From: Ophiosphaerella korrae
Lineage: Eukaryota; Ascomycota; Dothideomycetes; Pleosporales; Phaeosphaeriaceae
Direction: 5' to 3'
Length of the DNA: 64,000 nucleotides
Assembly: GCA_028456385.1 (NCBI GenBank)
Contig: JALNQF010000029.1
Coordinates: forward strand, 280,736 to 344,735
This document shows, in pieces, positions 43,308-55,700 of the stretch (positions within the stretch are counted from its first letter, which is position 1; each line of letters begins with the position of its first letter). The notes under the pieces are model-generated. The model saw only the letters and a list, made by a program, of their open reading frames with translations, was not told the DNA's origin and searched no databases. The position numbers and the translations under genes were made by a program.

Positions 43308-46300
43308 AGTGAGAGTTGTGATGTGATGGCAGGTGAAGGTTGGTGAGCTGGGTTAAGATTAAAAGTTGTAAAGGTTGAAACGGTTAAGGAGGCCGGAGAC
43401 CCTATGCCCGTGGTTTACAAGGTATAGCTCGGCGTGACTATGGATAACAGTAGGGCCTAGGGACAAGTTTTGTCCTTGACGTAGAGGCTATGGCCAGGTT
43501 GACAGGAGTATCACATTCACATGGTTGAGAATATAGGTTCGTCGGATCGCAGCCGAATTCCGAGGACGCAAACTCTGTTTTCATGCGATTGCAAACCTAG
43601 ATGCCTCAATCCATGAAGTTAGTGGTTTGCGCTACACGAATACGGACTGACGCAATCTATCGATATCGAAAAGGGTTGGTACCCCGCCTCCAGGTCTGCG
43701 CAGGGTACATGCTTCCTAGTCCAATCGCATACCGATCTGCTTAGAGAGATGCCGCAATCAGTGAAGTTCATGCTTTCCTCCACGCTGCGACCCGATGTAC
43801 CTGACTTCCCCCCTCACACCATGTCCTGCAAACATTTCGCATACGGCTGAGGGATTGATTGTGGCTACCTATTGAACGGCATAAATGTCGATGGCGTGGC
43901 TTCAACAAATAACTCAATTGGCAGGAAATAGCACTAGGCTTAAGCTGGTCTGGGACCCAAACGATACCAAAGGTAGGTATTGCGATCTGGACAACATCTT
44001 CATTACGCATCCCAAAGGACCAGAAACTTTGTTGGAGACCACAAGGCATTCGCGTTAGCCCGCTCTTTTATGAAAATCCGATCCTTCCAGAAAACTTTCC
44101 CCTAGTATTCGGCCCTATAGTAGAACGACGGGGGCCTGGGCAGGAGGTCCGAGGTCTCAGCACGAACCATCCATAGGTATCTTATCACTTCAAAGGTTTC
44201 CAATTACACCAGCGTTGCTTCCCTTAGAAATAGGTAGATGCACTTACTACATTTGCGAAGGTCATTTATTGCCTCATCAAAATTTTCAGGGGCAACATCA
44301 ACTGAACTCAATCAATCACGATTGACTAGTTGGGAAGCATGGCCTTGTCAGTTACCAAAACTGTTAACCGATAAGGCCGTATGCAGCAAGCAAACTAACT
44401 GGGCTCGGAGGGCTAACACACATCTACCAAAGTCCCTTCCGAGGTTGGGACGGGTTACCTTCCACAATTGACTGGTCATCAGGCACGGCCCTATCAGCTT
44501 TTGTGTACGATTCACACCTTGCAACGCTTCCGCACCTAGGTTGGTGCATCTAGGTATGAGAAAAGTGCAGATCATGAAGTACTCCTCCACACCCATTATC
44601 CGCTGCTGTCTGTGCAATGAAAGATATCGCTTCAAAGTCAACGTGACCACTTATTGTACAACCGCATCTTGCATACAACCCAAATATTACGCTATGCCAT
44701 TGAGTGATACCTCTTACCAAGCGGCTTTTCCGGGAACACAATGTGTGGACTAGCTCACCACTGAAAATCACTCCCTATAATCACTAACTCCCACCTCAAG
44801 TTTAAGCTAATAACCCTCATTTCCATGAACCTAATCACTTGCACTCATCCTCAGTTACTATTATCAATCCTCTTAAAGAACAGCTGCATATCTCGATTGG
44901 AATCACGTTGACGTTCGCTATAACTGTTAGGACGAAAAACACCTCACTCGCGGCCATTTCACGATGATATCGAGAAGATCTCACCTTTACAAACCTGATA
45001 CGAGTCTCTCTAAGTAGAATGAACTTCATGCTTTCAGTTTTCTGAGAGTATAATACAATCATCAATAGATAAGTCCAGAGAAGCCAACGCGTTTACTAAG
45101 AGTAGGTGTTCAGAAATTCCTTCAGTGTATGCGCTCAATCAGTTTGTTATGATACCATCTCCAGCATCTGAGGTCATATTTTTAGTCTTATAATGCCGAT
45201 AAAAGGGTATAGTCCTTATAGCACAACAAAAATCAAAATCTACCTAGGCCTGCTTCTGTCAACACAATATTCATAGCGCCAAAGAAGCCTTTTGTGCAGT
45301 TGATCAGTTTTGTAAGTCACCTTCTTAGAAATTTCACTCATGAAAGCTCTTGATATTGGTATGTAACACTAGCTCATGTTCAAAAAGCTTGCTTAAATAT
45401 CGCCTTAGCGATTCATTTCGCCCATGGCCGCTTTTGCAGTCTACATTTGCGACATAAAGACCCCAACGACAAGCACAGCCTGATTCAACAGGGCTAATGC
45501 CTGACCCTACACAACTCAACTACTTAGCCTTGGTGGAAACAGTGGGGGGATTTAACATACATTCCATGCGAAGGAGACTAATCAATGGTGCCTCAAAAGC
45601 GGAGGACACTTCCATGTGTACATGCTCTCCGCAAGAAGTTCGATCGCGCGATGAAGGCCCGCGTGGCGGCACGGGAACATGCCCATCGTGTCTCGTAGCG
45701 AACCTAGGTTATCCAGAATGGATATGGGGCCGATATTGTCACAATAACAGGTATGTTGCACCGATACCTTTTGAGCAGAGCCGTGACTAAAAGCCATTTC
45801 GATTACCATAAATATGATGTCTTGGATAATTCAAAATATGGCTTCGTAGCTTACAAGGAATGTTGAGAAGAAGAAAAAACAGCCGTGTGACAGCCACAAG
45901 CCGGTTCAGGTGACACTGCATATTCGTTGTGTCACGTTTTGGTTACCAAAATCTCGCCCAACGTTTCTTGAGCACCCCAGATATCATATCTGGTATATCC
46001 GTTTAAAACTAATTACGGGACTTTCTTTGTTGTCCTCAAATTCGCCAGTATTTCAAATGTGAAGGTATATTTGATGGCCCGTTATGCCTTATACGTAGAG
46101 AGATTGGTTTCTCTCAAGAATTAGTCAGGTTCTATGTCTCTTCATATTTTCTATAAAGGAATAAGTTTCACTATCAAATTAGAAAATCGCTCAATATTCT
46201 GCAGCGGAGATTGTCACTAATACTCGAGAGTGAAGAAAAGGAAGAAAAAGATATTTTATATAGTCCGTAGTACATCGGGATTGGATACAAATGTTCACTT

Positions 46301-46883
46301 CTCCTCAGAATGTTCAGTAACCAATACATTAAGCCTAGCCTAGCTTAGAAATCGGGATAAAGTACCCAAACCTAAACCGAAAACGCCTGTGTGGTATCTG
46401 AAAATAATGCCGACTAGCATGGGATTTGCTATCAGGCACGTAGAAGAGAACTGTAAGTCCTGAAACTAGGGTATATAAGGGGGAAAAAGCAAAACCATAT
46501 ACTTATAAACCCCTATAGAAACTACATCTCCAGAAGATCCTCTAGGGAATCAAGGGAATTCATAGCCTCCCTTAGCTTTTTACGGCCCTTACGGACGCCC
46601 TTTGCAATTACTGGAAGAGATTAGCAGACGAAAATAGGATAGGAAAGGACGGAAAACGTACTAGCAGTCTTGCCCTTATAGGTCTTGTGGGACTTTGTAG
46701 GTCTAGAACTACGCAAAAGGGGTTTATTATCAGAAGTTTTAATAGTAATAACATTTTCTAGAATATTTAGATTAATACATAAACACGTTATTGTCCTAAA
46801 GCCAAGGAAACGGCATTGGTTCAGAAACTAGAAGACCCCGCGTAGGCTTCTTCGGAGTTACCCTTAACTCTAGCTCTGTCTTA
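43308..46883. other. AT-rich gene desert, left part
   Basis: No supported gene. An ATG-started frame at 45497-45790 encodes 97 residues with two CxC/CxxC pairs but has no other evidence. From ~45800 on, base composition turns distinctly AT-rich and repeat-like. Confidence 0.45.
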
Positions 46884-47132
46884 TCAGCTATAGGGAGTTA
46901 GTAAAAAGTAAAGAAAAATTGGAAAAGAGGATATTAAACCCTGAAAAGAGTAATGCCTGCCTTTAGAACTGTAATGGCAGTTAGCACACTTATCCTTGCA
47001 GACCCTAATTATAGAAACGCATTCTATAAACGGACCTGCATTGTTTAAATAGGACTTGCAGGGCTTGTTTACAACTTTTCTAGTTATCCGAATTATAGCT
47101 GCCTCGACGTTTACAGACCGCGCTATAAGCAA
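46884..47132 (-). pseudogene. DUF3716-like Cys-rich remnant
   Basis: The minus strand reads ...GPFIECVSIIRV...CANCHYSSKGRHYSF. This resembles the fungal DUF3716 Cys motif (GPFxECV ... CANCxxxxxGxxCSF), with the last Cys changed to Tyr. No ATG start and short length; surrounded by AT-rich sequence. DUF3716 proteins are often found among repeats in Pezizomycotina. Read as a decayed, repeat-associated gene. Confidence 0.45.
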
Positions 47133-49005
47133 AAAGGTCAGTAAAGAGGCTAAAAATCACAAGAAATCCCGTAAAACATACTACCAAAAGCATAGTCGCG
47201 TCCTTTACAGATGCTCAGAGACCACTTTTTAGGCATTCCCTTGAGTTATCTGGTCCACTTTATTTCAATATTGAATTTGCGGACCCGATCTTCGTAGCTA
47301 ATAGGCTCCTCTACAGGGCTGTTCGCTTTTTTTTTCAGGTTTTTTCGGAGTTACTAATAACCCATTATCAGAAGTTATAGGGTTAGACGGAGGGTCAGGC
47401 GGAGGCAGATGGACATCGACAAGCGAAGAACAGAATTCTTCCGCCGTAGTTAGATATACTCCTGTAAAAGTTCAGTATGAACCTGCAAGAATCCGAAAAA
47501 AATACAACAAAACGTGGCTCGAACAAAGAAAAAAGACTACAGAGAGTCTGCAACAAGGCAGAAATAACAAAGGAATAAGCCGTAGGAAGCTGCAAAAAAA
47601 GCCAAAAAAGCGCCGTAACTTACGGTGATGTTTCAAAAGTTTGGAATACCAAGCCCACCCTCCTATGCAACTCTTATCATTGTGGAGAGAGATAAGAATA
47701 CGCAAGAAGGTAGCTACTCTAGCCAAAGCTATAGAGGCTCTTCACGGAGGCTTACTACTTAACTGGCAGCGGCCTTAGCTTTTTATACAGGATAACGTAC
47801 TTATATATACCTCTGCGGTAACGAGGAGTTAGATAGCTTAACACCACATTACACCTATAACTTAGCTACCTTACTACCTAACCCTAACTGTTGATGGGGC
47901 TTCGTCTGCCGCAAAGGCTTGCAGGGAAGCAAGGTATACGCTAGCGTACGGTAAAGTAAGGAAAGAGTAAGTAATGTTCTTGATTGTGTCTATCGTACGC
48001 AGTTGAGGTAGGTGTTGTATATATATGTTTCCGTGCATAGGCCCCTAGGCCTGTGCGTCTTCTTACCCCTGATGTCGTGCGTAACAACTCGTTTGCTGGT
48101 TCGGGCTGGCCCGTACGGACACTAACCCTATTAAGCACCTCTGTAGGATCTTAACAAGACGAATATATAAGTACTACTATCTGCAATATAATAACTCCTT
48201 ACAAGCTAAAGAGGAGTGGGAGGGCTTTTGCAGCGCGTTGAAGGAGTGCTAGCGGCGTATACCGGGTGCGCTTACACGCAAGCTTATTATGAGTATGCCG
48301 AGAAGAATTCGAGCTTATATGCGCGCACGAGGCTAGCAGACTAAATACTAATTTAATTATCTTTCAATATATAAACCCCCTCCCCCCCCCCGAGTTTCTC
48401 TATAATATTAGGTGGTGGGTGGCTGTGAACGATGAGCGTTAATCCCGTGCTGGGCGGCCCGTGCGAAAATATTCCAGACTTATGGCCTAGTACAGTACCT
48501 AGTAGTGCTGGTGGAGGTGGACAGTGGAGTGTAGAGGAGATGGAGAAAATGGAGCGTAGTTATCGTTATATACTAGCACTAGGGAGACCTCTAGCGCCAA
48601 GACTAGTAACAGGTAAAGGTGAGTATTGTGGTGCAGTAGATACGCACGTGATCGGAAGGCATTAGGCACCGACACCAACTCATCCTGTTACCATCAACTC
48701 CATATATTCAACTCATCTCACCGGCCTAGTATGCCGCAATATATGTCGAAGATCTCCTGCGACTTTCACCATTCTCAGAAACACGACAGGAGCAATAACT
48801 AAAGATGAGAATCGAAGTATCATAGCATTGAATTATTACATTACTGCTATCTTTGTTGACAAAGGAAAGTCGTCAGAGAGACGACTCTAAATCTAGATAC
48901 CAACAGTAAGAAAACCAATACGTGACCTGACTAGTAGGAAAACCAAAACGCCAATCAATGCAATCCCATATGTACAAAGTCGAATCAGGGATCAACAACC
49001 CCTAC
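47133..49005. other. AT-rich repeat-scarred stretch, right part
   Basis: Contains copy B of the dispersed repeat, a C-run near 48376-48391 and short protein-like pieces broken by stops (for example AYYEYAEKNSSLYARTRLAD near 48270). An ATG-started 77-codon frame at 48432-48665 has no domain. Probably mobile-element debris. Confidence 0.45.
47627..47810. repeat. Dispersed repeat, copy B
   Basis: The same ~185-bp unit as at 17068-17254 and in the same orientation, also ending in a TATATATA tract. Copy B has one 3-nt gap (CTATATTGAGG against CTATAGAGG) and about 15-20 substitutions by eye. It sits at the edge of the AT-rich block. Confidence 0.8.
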
Positions 49006-50015
49006 CTACCACTTCAATCGATCAAACAAGTTGCTACGCTTGATCTCCCGCTTCCTGCTACCTCCGGGCAATGCGCTTGTGCAATCGGTGAGCTTGCTTT
49101 GATCCACACCCAGCATGCTCATCTTGGTCATAGCATTGACAAACGCATTATCCCACGCAGCCTTGCTAAGAGCAAAAGTTGCAAAAGGGATCGCAGTCGT
49201 GTGGTGTTGCGCAACGTTCTTGTCCGACTGAAGGGTGAATGGCGCTCTGCCGTTCTTGGTTTCCGAGTAGAATTTGTTGTCCCACTTGCCGGGTGTAGAG
49301 TCTAGAGAAGCACCTGCCCTGGAGGGGTCAACGCCGCGTTGTTTGGCGGCAGAGTGGGCTCCGATGAGAGCGGCAAGGTCTATAGGTGAGAAGCCTTTGG
49401 CACCTGAACATGTTGTTAATGACTGGTCAGAAGCATTACGATAAGAAACTTACCAAAGTCTCTGATGAGATCACCAGCTGAAGTGTTGTGTGCGGGAAGA
49501 ATGCTGACATCGTTTGCCGTGACCGAGTCCTTACGGCCAACCTTAACAGGAACTGTTGGTCCACCAGGGCAGGTTTTGATAGCATGGGCAGCGGCAAACT
49601 GGATGAGGTCCGCTACACCAACTTGCTTCTCGTTGGCAAGAGTTCCAAGGCTGCTACAAAGTCGCTCAAGGCCACGGTTCTGGTTGGCCGAACATTCGCC
49701 AGCGAGAATCAGCGACCCATCGCAAGATCCGGGATAACAATCGTGAAAAGCTCCGCGAATAGCTGCTCGAGCCGCGTCCGTACATTCGCCATCTGCTAGA
49801 AATTGTGCCGTCAGGGTGGTTGAGATTTCGCTCCAAACTGCTGGGCAGGAGGCAGCTTGTTCTTTGGGGGTAAAGATGCCATTGACCCAGTTCACAATAT
49901 CGCCGACTGTGCGCTTTGTGTTTGCGGCTGCAGACTGTGCTTCGTCTGCCAAGTTAAACGCCTGAGCAGTGCTGGAGGCCGCCAGGGCGGTGATGAAGAT
50001 ATGTGAAGTATACAT
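49006..50015 (-). CDS. Secreted class II heme peroxidase (ligninase-like fold)
   Basis: Two exons, 49454-50015 and 49006-49403, with a 50-nt GTAAGT...CAG intron; 319 residues. Signal peptide MYTSHIFITALAASSTAQA. The distal site is RGAFHDC with Arg ~87 and His ~91, followed by a Ca-binding-type PGSCDGSL. The proximal heme ligand is His ~204 in DLAALIGAHSAAKQ. Six or more Cys suit the disulfides of class II enzymes. Ascomycete members oxidise phenolics with peroxide outside the cell; whether this one has an exposed catalytic Trp or a Mn site cannot be read with confidence. The last ~20 residues are basic (RKREIKRS) beyond the usual fold, which is unusual. Confidence 0.92.
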
Positions 50016-52757
50016 TATGTATGAAGGGAAAGATATAATCTTCTAAACGAGTGAAAGATTATAAAGATAGTAGGATGCCTGCACAAGCGAAGGAAACTGG
50101 CTTGATGGTGTTTTCGAGGGGGGACTGCTACAAGGCTTTATACATCTCCACCGACACCGAAAGGATAGTAACATGATTCAATAGTCATGGGGAACCGATG
50201 CTGGGCACCGACTTGAAGCCCCTGGCCTAGACACCAAACCAAAGGTGTTGAAAAAGCTAGAGTGCAAGCACTACACAGCTAGAATGGTGTCAAGGTGGTG
50301 GAGCTATCCGTCTAAGCCACTGTGGGAGCATGATTTTCGCTAAAGAAGGCTAAAAACGCACAGAAGCCGGCGGCCTGCCAGGATATTCTCATGCAGATCA
50401 TCTTCAGCTTGCAGCCTGGTAAGGAATACTTGCTCATGATCGATGCAGCCTGTATGCTACCAAGAACATTGGCGTCTACGAATTCACGATTCAATAATCT
50501 GTGGTGCGGCTGTATTTCTCACCTCAGAATTGCGGTGCCCAAATTTCTACTGCCACAGCAGTCAGAGCCCGTCCAAGTGTAGTGGTAACCAATCGTGACT
50601 ATTCTGACTTGCTGTCACTTCTCGAACGACTGTTCAGGGCACTTGGTCGTTGAGTCGAAACAATTGTTGCTAAATGGGGAAAAAAACAATTGTTTCATCT
50701 CCGTTCAAAGTTAGCGAGCGTAAAAGTTGAACCTAAACAGGAATGACTACGACACTGCAGGGTTGGCGCCATGAGTTTTGGGCGCAGGAGAAGCTTTCGC
50801 TATACTTAGAGTTAGCCGAGCGCCGAGTTGATTTCTCCTAACCCTCGTGCTGACATGCATCTCTCGTGGCTTTCGACTCTAGCGATGGCGAGATTGATCT
50901 GTTGTTGGGTTGTTATTGGGATGCAACCAAATCCAAACGCTTTCAACATCCTCTATGCTCGAATTCGAGCACAGAATCAGGTTTGCGGCTGAGTATACAA
51001 GATTGTGAAGATCATTCGGAAGCGAAGAGGCCGACAGTTGAATATGGAGTAACATTATCCTCAGCAAAAAACCAAATATGACTGTGGAGAAAGTTCACCA
51101 AACCACTGGCCAATGATCGGAAGCTAATCTGATGATACAGCGAGTGGGTGGTACAAAGGCGCCTGATGGTGGTACGGGCGTGGAGGGGACCCGGGCCTTT
51201 GGATGCTTGGAAACGCCCTCAAGATGAACAGCGGACCAACACTAGTAAAGCCTGCAATCTTAATGGACCTTGCTATCTACCTCATTCCTGGGCACATCTC
51301 AGCATCATTGCAACAGCGGTGCACACGACTTTGAACGGCGAAGACCAGCCTGTATCCGCGCCATGCCTATCGAGGGCGCTTTTCGCAGCCTTAGCAGTTC
51401 AGGTTCCGCGAATGTCGCCGTGCCACGCATCTGCGTCAAAATTGAAGCTGATTCCGTGTTGTTGGATCGCGCTATCGTGAGCAGCCCTGTGCTCAATAAC
51501 TCAACGTGTCTTACACATGGCGACCCTGCTTGGCCATTTTACACGACCGACACTTGTACCTGGCCTCTTGACGCCCGACGACGTTTCCGTAGAGCGCGTG
51601 ATTGTGGTCAGGCTGTGGACAGCAGAGATGGGACATAGAGACATAACTCATTTATGAAAGTAACGCAAAATCACCGCTACTCCGCTGACAATGCAGCCAC
51701 ATGCAAGTACATGCATACTAGATTATCGACGAGGAAGAGACTATTAGCGAAGAATTGATGTTGTGATTGGGTGTGCAAAGCAGCACTCTTCACCCAACGG
51801 AAAGGGCAACAGGGTAAGCTCATCAAATGCTCATGCCACCCCCATCCACCACATCCACAGAAGCAAGCGTCTCACATAATCGGTATCAGACTGTGGCCTG
51901 ACATTCTCTTCGAACCACAAGCCATGCATTACATTTCTACGACACATGCCGTGCACGTCTACACCAAAATCACAACGAATTACACATGAAGCCCCGACCT
52001 GATCGAATTTCCAGGCACCGTATCCTACCTCCTATCCTGAACGCGCTAGAAAACGTTTTATTAGACCACAATTTGCGACCGTCAACTTACCACATTGTAG
52101 GGCTGCCAAGCCGTCAAACACAACACATGGTTTGGCAAGCCATCCCAGACCTAACTCGGGCACTCAACAAACACTATGTTCCGTCTCAATCGACGTGCTC
52201 GTAGGATACGACGTAGTAAAGCCTTCACCCTACGTGTCAAAACTTGTGTCTCCCCGCGACAACACTTCTTCTAGTTGCTCGGAAGAAATCAACGTGCTGC
52301 ACTGATACCACTTCATGAACGACCATCACGGGCGACAAAACACCACCTCTGCACCTCGGGTGAAATAACCATCGCCCCAGGTATTGTATACTAAGACCCT
52401 ACGCCACCACGCGGCATATTGGCCTTATCCATCTCCACTCCTGATGTATTCATTATTGAACCAAAAGTGAAGGCGAATCTATTCTATCTCATGCTTGCCC
52501 CCTGAACAACAAGTAAACCAGCCTTAAGCCATGTACAAACCCCCAGTGTCAAAAATCAGAACAACACACACACACACAAACCGTATGTACTCTGTGTACC
52601 CTATATGATATTCACCACAAGTAAAACCACGCAAAAAGACGTTGGTCGAATAAATATAATATATCATATCGAAAGCACATGGCAATCGGGTATCTCACAA
52701 CTCAACTCAACTCGTTTCATCTCACAACACTCCCCATCCCCTCCACTTCACCTTCAC
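50016..52757. other. Intergenic, no gene seen
   Basis: 2.7 kb without a supported gene. An inverted repeat of AACAATTGTT units lies at ~50658-50697. Short ATG frames at 51148, 51270 and 51986 overlap in different frames and show no domain. The right end is the 3' flank of the formin gene. Confidence 0.45.
52562..52578. repeat. (AC)n microsatellite
   Basis: An uninterrupted AC dinucleotide run about 200 bp beyond the formin stop codon. Confidence 0.8.
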
Positions 52758-55700
52758 CTAATCCTTCCTTTCCTCCGCAGTCACACCAACACCCTTCCCC
52801 TCGGGACTTGGCGGACTAATAATAACCACACCCTCAGCCTCGGCCTCACCCTCCTCCTCCTCTACAATGCCCTTCTCCTCATCCTCCTTAACACTAGCCT
52901 GCTGCCTCCTATTGCGTCTCCTTTGGCGCTCCGTATCAGCGCTCTCGCGCCTCCTCCGTACAGACAGGGACCCACCATCCTTGAGCGTAGAGCCCTGCAA
53001 GCCCTCGAGCATAGCCGCCGCGCGGTCTGCGATATCCGGGGCTTCGCCTTCGTCGGGCGCGTCGGAGGCGGGCGATAGAATCTTTGCGTCTGAATCCTCG
53101 GGCGCGGAGTCGTCCATGTTGACGCCGAGTTCGGGGATTTTCTGGCCGGATGCGACGCGGACTTGGTGTTTGTCCTTGAGGCGGGCGCGGCGGCGGCGGT
53201 CGCGCTGGTCGCGCGCTTCGGGCTTGGCGGCGCGCAGTTTTTGGAGGAGGTCGTCCATTGCGCCGGTGGAGGCGGGGGATTTGGGGACGTCGGAGTCGGA
53301 GGAGAGGGCGGTTGGAGAGAGGGGGTTGAGGGCTTGTTGTTTGCGGCGCATGGAGATTTCGTTGCGGCGGTGTTGCTCTTCGAGGGCGATGTTCTTGTCT
53401 TTGGAGCGCTGAGTGTGTGGTCAGTGTGGTGCTTTGAGAATTGGGAGGCATTGAACTTACTCTCCACTCTTGAACGAAGTTTGCGAGCTTGGCGAAGAAT
53501 TCCCTCCGAGCATTGTCGTCGGACGAGTCTTCGCCGTAGAACGCCATGATGTCGTTGTAGCTCTTCTGCATGTCTTCGAGGAAGACCTGCAGTTGCTCAG
53601 CCTTCCGTCTCGCCTCCTTCATACTTCTTTGCACAACAATCGCCACCTTGTCCTCGGGGTGGAATTTGCTGGGATCGGATAGATTACCAGCATCGAGCGA
53701 CATCTGGATATTCTTGATATTGTCAATGTACTTCTTCGCATCCTGAATGAGCTGCTCGACATTGATCTTCTGCGCCGTAATAACACCACTAATCTCATCC
53801 GTGAAGCCCTCCCAGCCCGAGTACTGGTTGCGCACAATACGTTCCACAAGATCGGCAAACGTAGATTCGTTTTTATCGTCCTTCAGCATACCCAATCGCG
53901 AAAGGGTAGACAGCTTGAAGCCGTTGGCTTGCTTGTTGGCGTCGTTCATAAAGTTACCAATATCGAGAATAAGGCCCAGAACGCTTATCAATGCAGACGA
54001 GTCTCTCAGACTTTCTGATACCCGTGAGATTTCCAAAAGTTTAGTCGATATCTCATCGTAGTCAGATTCAAATGTGCGAGTAAGTGCGAGCGCCCTCATC
54101 CTACTCTTCCAATAGCCATGGAGTTCGTAGGCGGTATATAGATAAATTTGATCTTCCCTCGTCAATTCGTTAGGATCCTGCTCACGCGTGCTTGCAGCTG
54201 CATTAGGCCCAGTCCAGTCCTTGGAGTATGGTGCCATCAGCTTAGCAGTGTTATCAGGAATGTCACAGAAATCATTCTTCTGCAAAAATTCCATAACAAC
54301 AGGGTCATCCAAAATAACCTTATCACAGTGAATGACCATTCTGACAAACTCCTCAACAGAAACCGACGAGAACTTGGCCATGCTGATCTGGAAATTGTGT
54401 ACCAGATCGCGAGAAATAATTTGTTTCTTTTCGTCTTTTTTGCCCTGCCTTTTGCCAATCTGCTTGATCTCCTTCGCCATGAAGAGCTTCTCAACTTCTT
54501 CCAAGACACCCTTCTTGGACAGTTCTTGGTACTTCTCTTCCTTTTCCTCTGAAGTCAGACCACGAGTGCCCCACACAGTGCTATGTGGAGAATCAACCTT
54601 CTCCCAATGAAGCGCCTTGAGCTTCTTCTTAGGACGCGGCCCTGATAGTGATACTGAAGGCGCGCCATTGTAACTGGGTTTGGGCAAGAATCCAGGACGC
54701 TTGGCGCCTGGCATTGGTGGTGGGGGTGGGGGTGGGGGTGGCATACTGCCATCTCCAGGCATTCCTGGCATAGGTGGCGGTGGCGGAATACCAGGTGGCC
54801 CCTTCATACCTGGCATAGGAGGCGGTGGTGGGATTCCAGGAGGCCCGCCAAATCCAAGCATGCCTGGCGGGGGCGGCGGTGGAGGAGGAGGAGGAGGAGG
54901 AGGAGGAGGAGGGATATTAGCATTAGTGCCAGGCATAGGTGGCGGGGGAGGTATGTCAGCAGGAAATCCAAGAGCACCAGGGGGCGGAGGAGGAGGAGGC
55001 GGTGGTGGAATTGCAGATTTCGTAGTTTCGGTATCGGCAGGCGTCTTTGGAGAGTCGGACTCGAGGCTGGGATGAGAAGGGCCAGTGGTAACACCGTCAC
55101 CAGCATCCTCAGCGTCTGAGTCGTCGTATCGCTTGACATTCGAGGCAATCTCGCCCATGAGAGCGTTGGCGGTAGAGGCGCTAAGCTTGGGCTTGTGCAT
55201 TTGAATGAGACGCGGTTTCTCGATGACAATCTCTTCGTCTTCCATCAGGTCAGACATGGCGTCGTCGTTATCATCATCACCAGCCTCGCCAAGCAGCCCG
55301 GGAAGAGGTTTCCGTCGAGGAACAACACTCTTCTGTCGCCGTACTGAACCAAAGGAACCAGGCTCCAAACCTTCGAAGCTGCCTTCAGGTGCTTCGCCGC
55401 CACCGCCCTCCATCTTCTCACGCAGTTCCCTGAGTTTCTCACTCGGCTGCATCTGAAGAGACTTGCCCTCAAGGGTTGCTTGTGTTCTGGCACGCTGTAG
55501 CTGAATTTCAAGTCTACCCATCAAGCGTTCGCGGTCCATGATACCCTGCATCTGAGCAGGGTCTTGAGTGTTGAGGCCGTCCTTACCACCCTTCTTCGCT
55601 GCAGAAGCCGCAACATCCTGCGCATCCCTAAGCATGAGATAAAGTTCACGTGTCTCCAATTCATTCCGTTGAAGTTCTTGTGCTCGTATCCTTTGAGTCT

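Noticed and set aside
45497..45790. 97-codon ORF with Cys pairs
   Set aside because: Lies in a gene desert with no promoter, domain or homology cue; could be chance.
48432..48665. 77-codon ORF in the repeat block
   Set aside because: ATG-started but surrounded by element debris; probably part of a decayed repeat.
54680..55075. Plus-strand Gly-rich ORF
   Set aside because: Antisense of the polyproline FH1 region of the formin.
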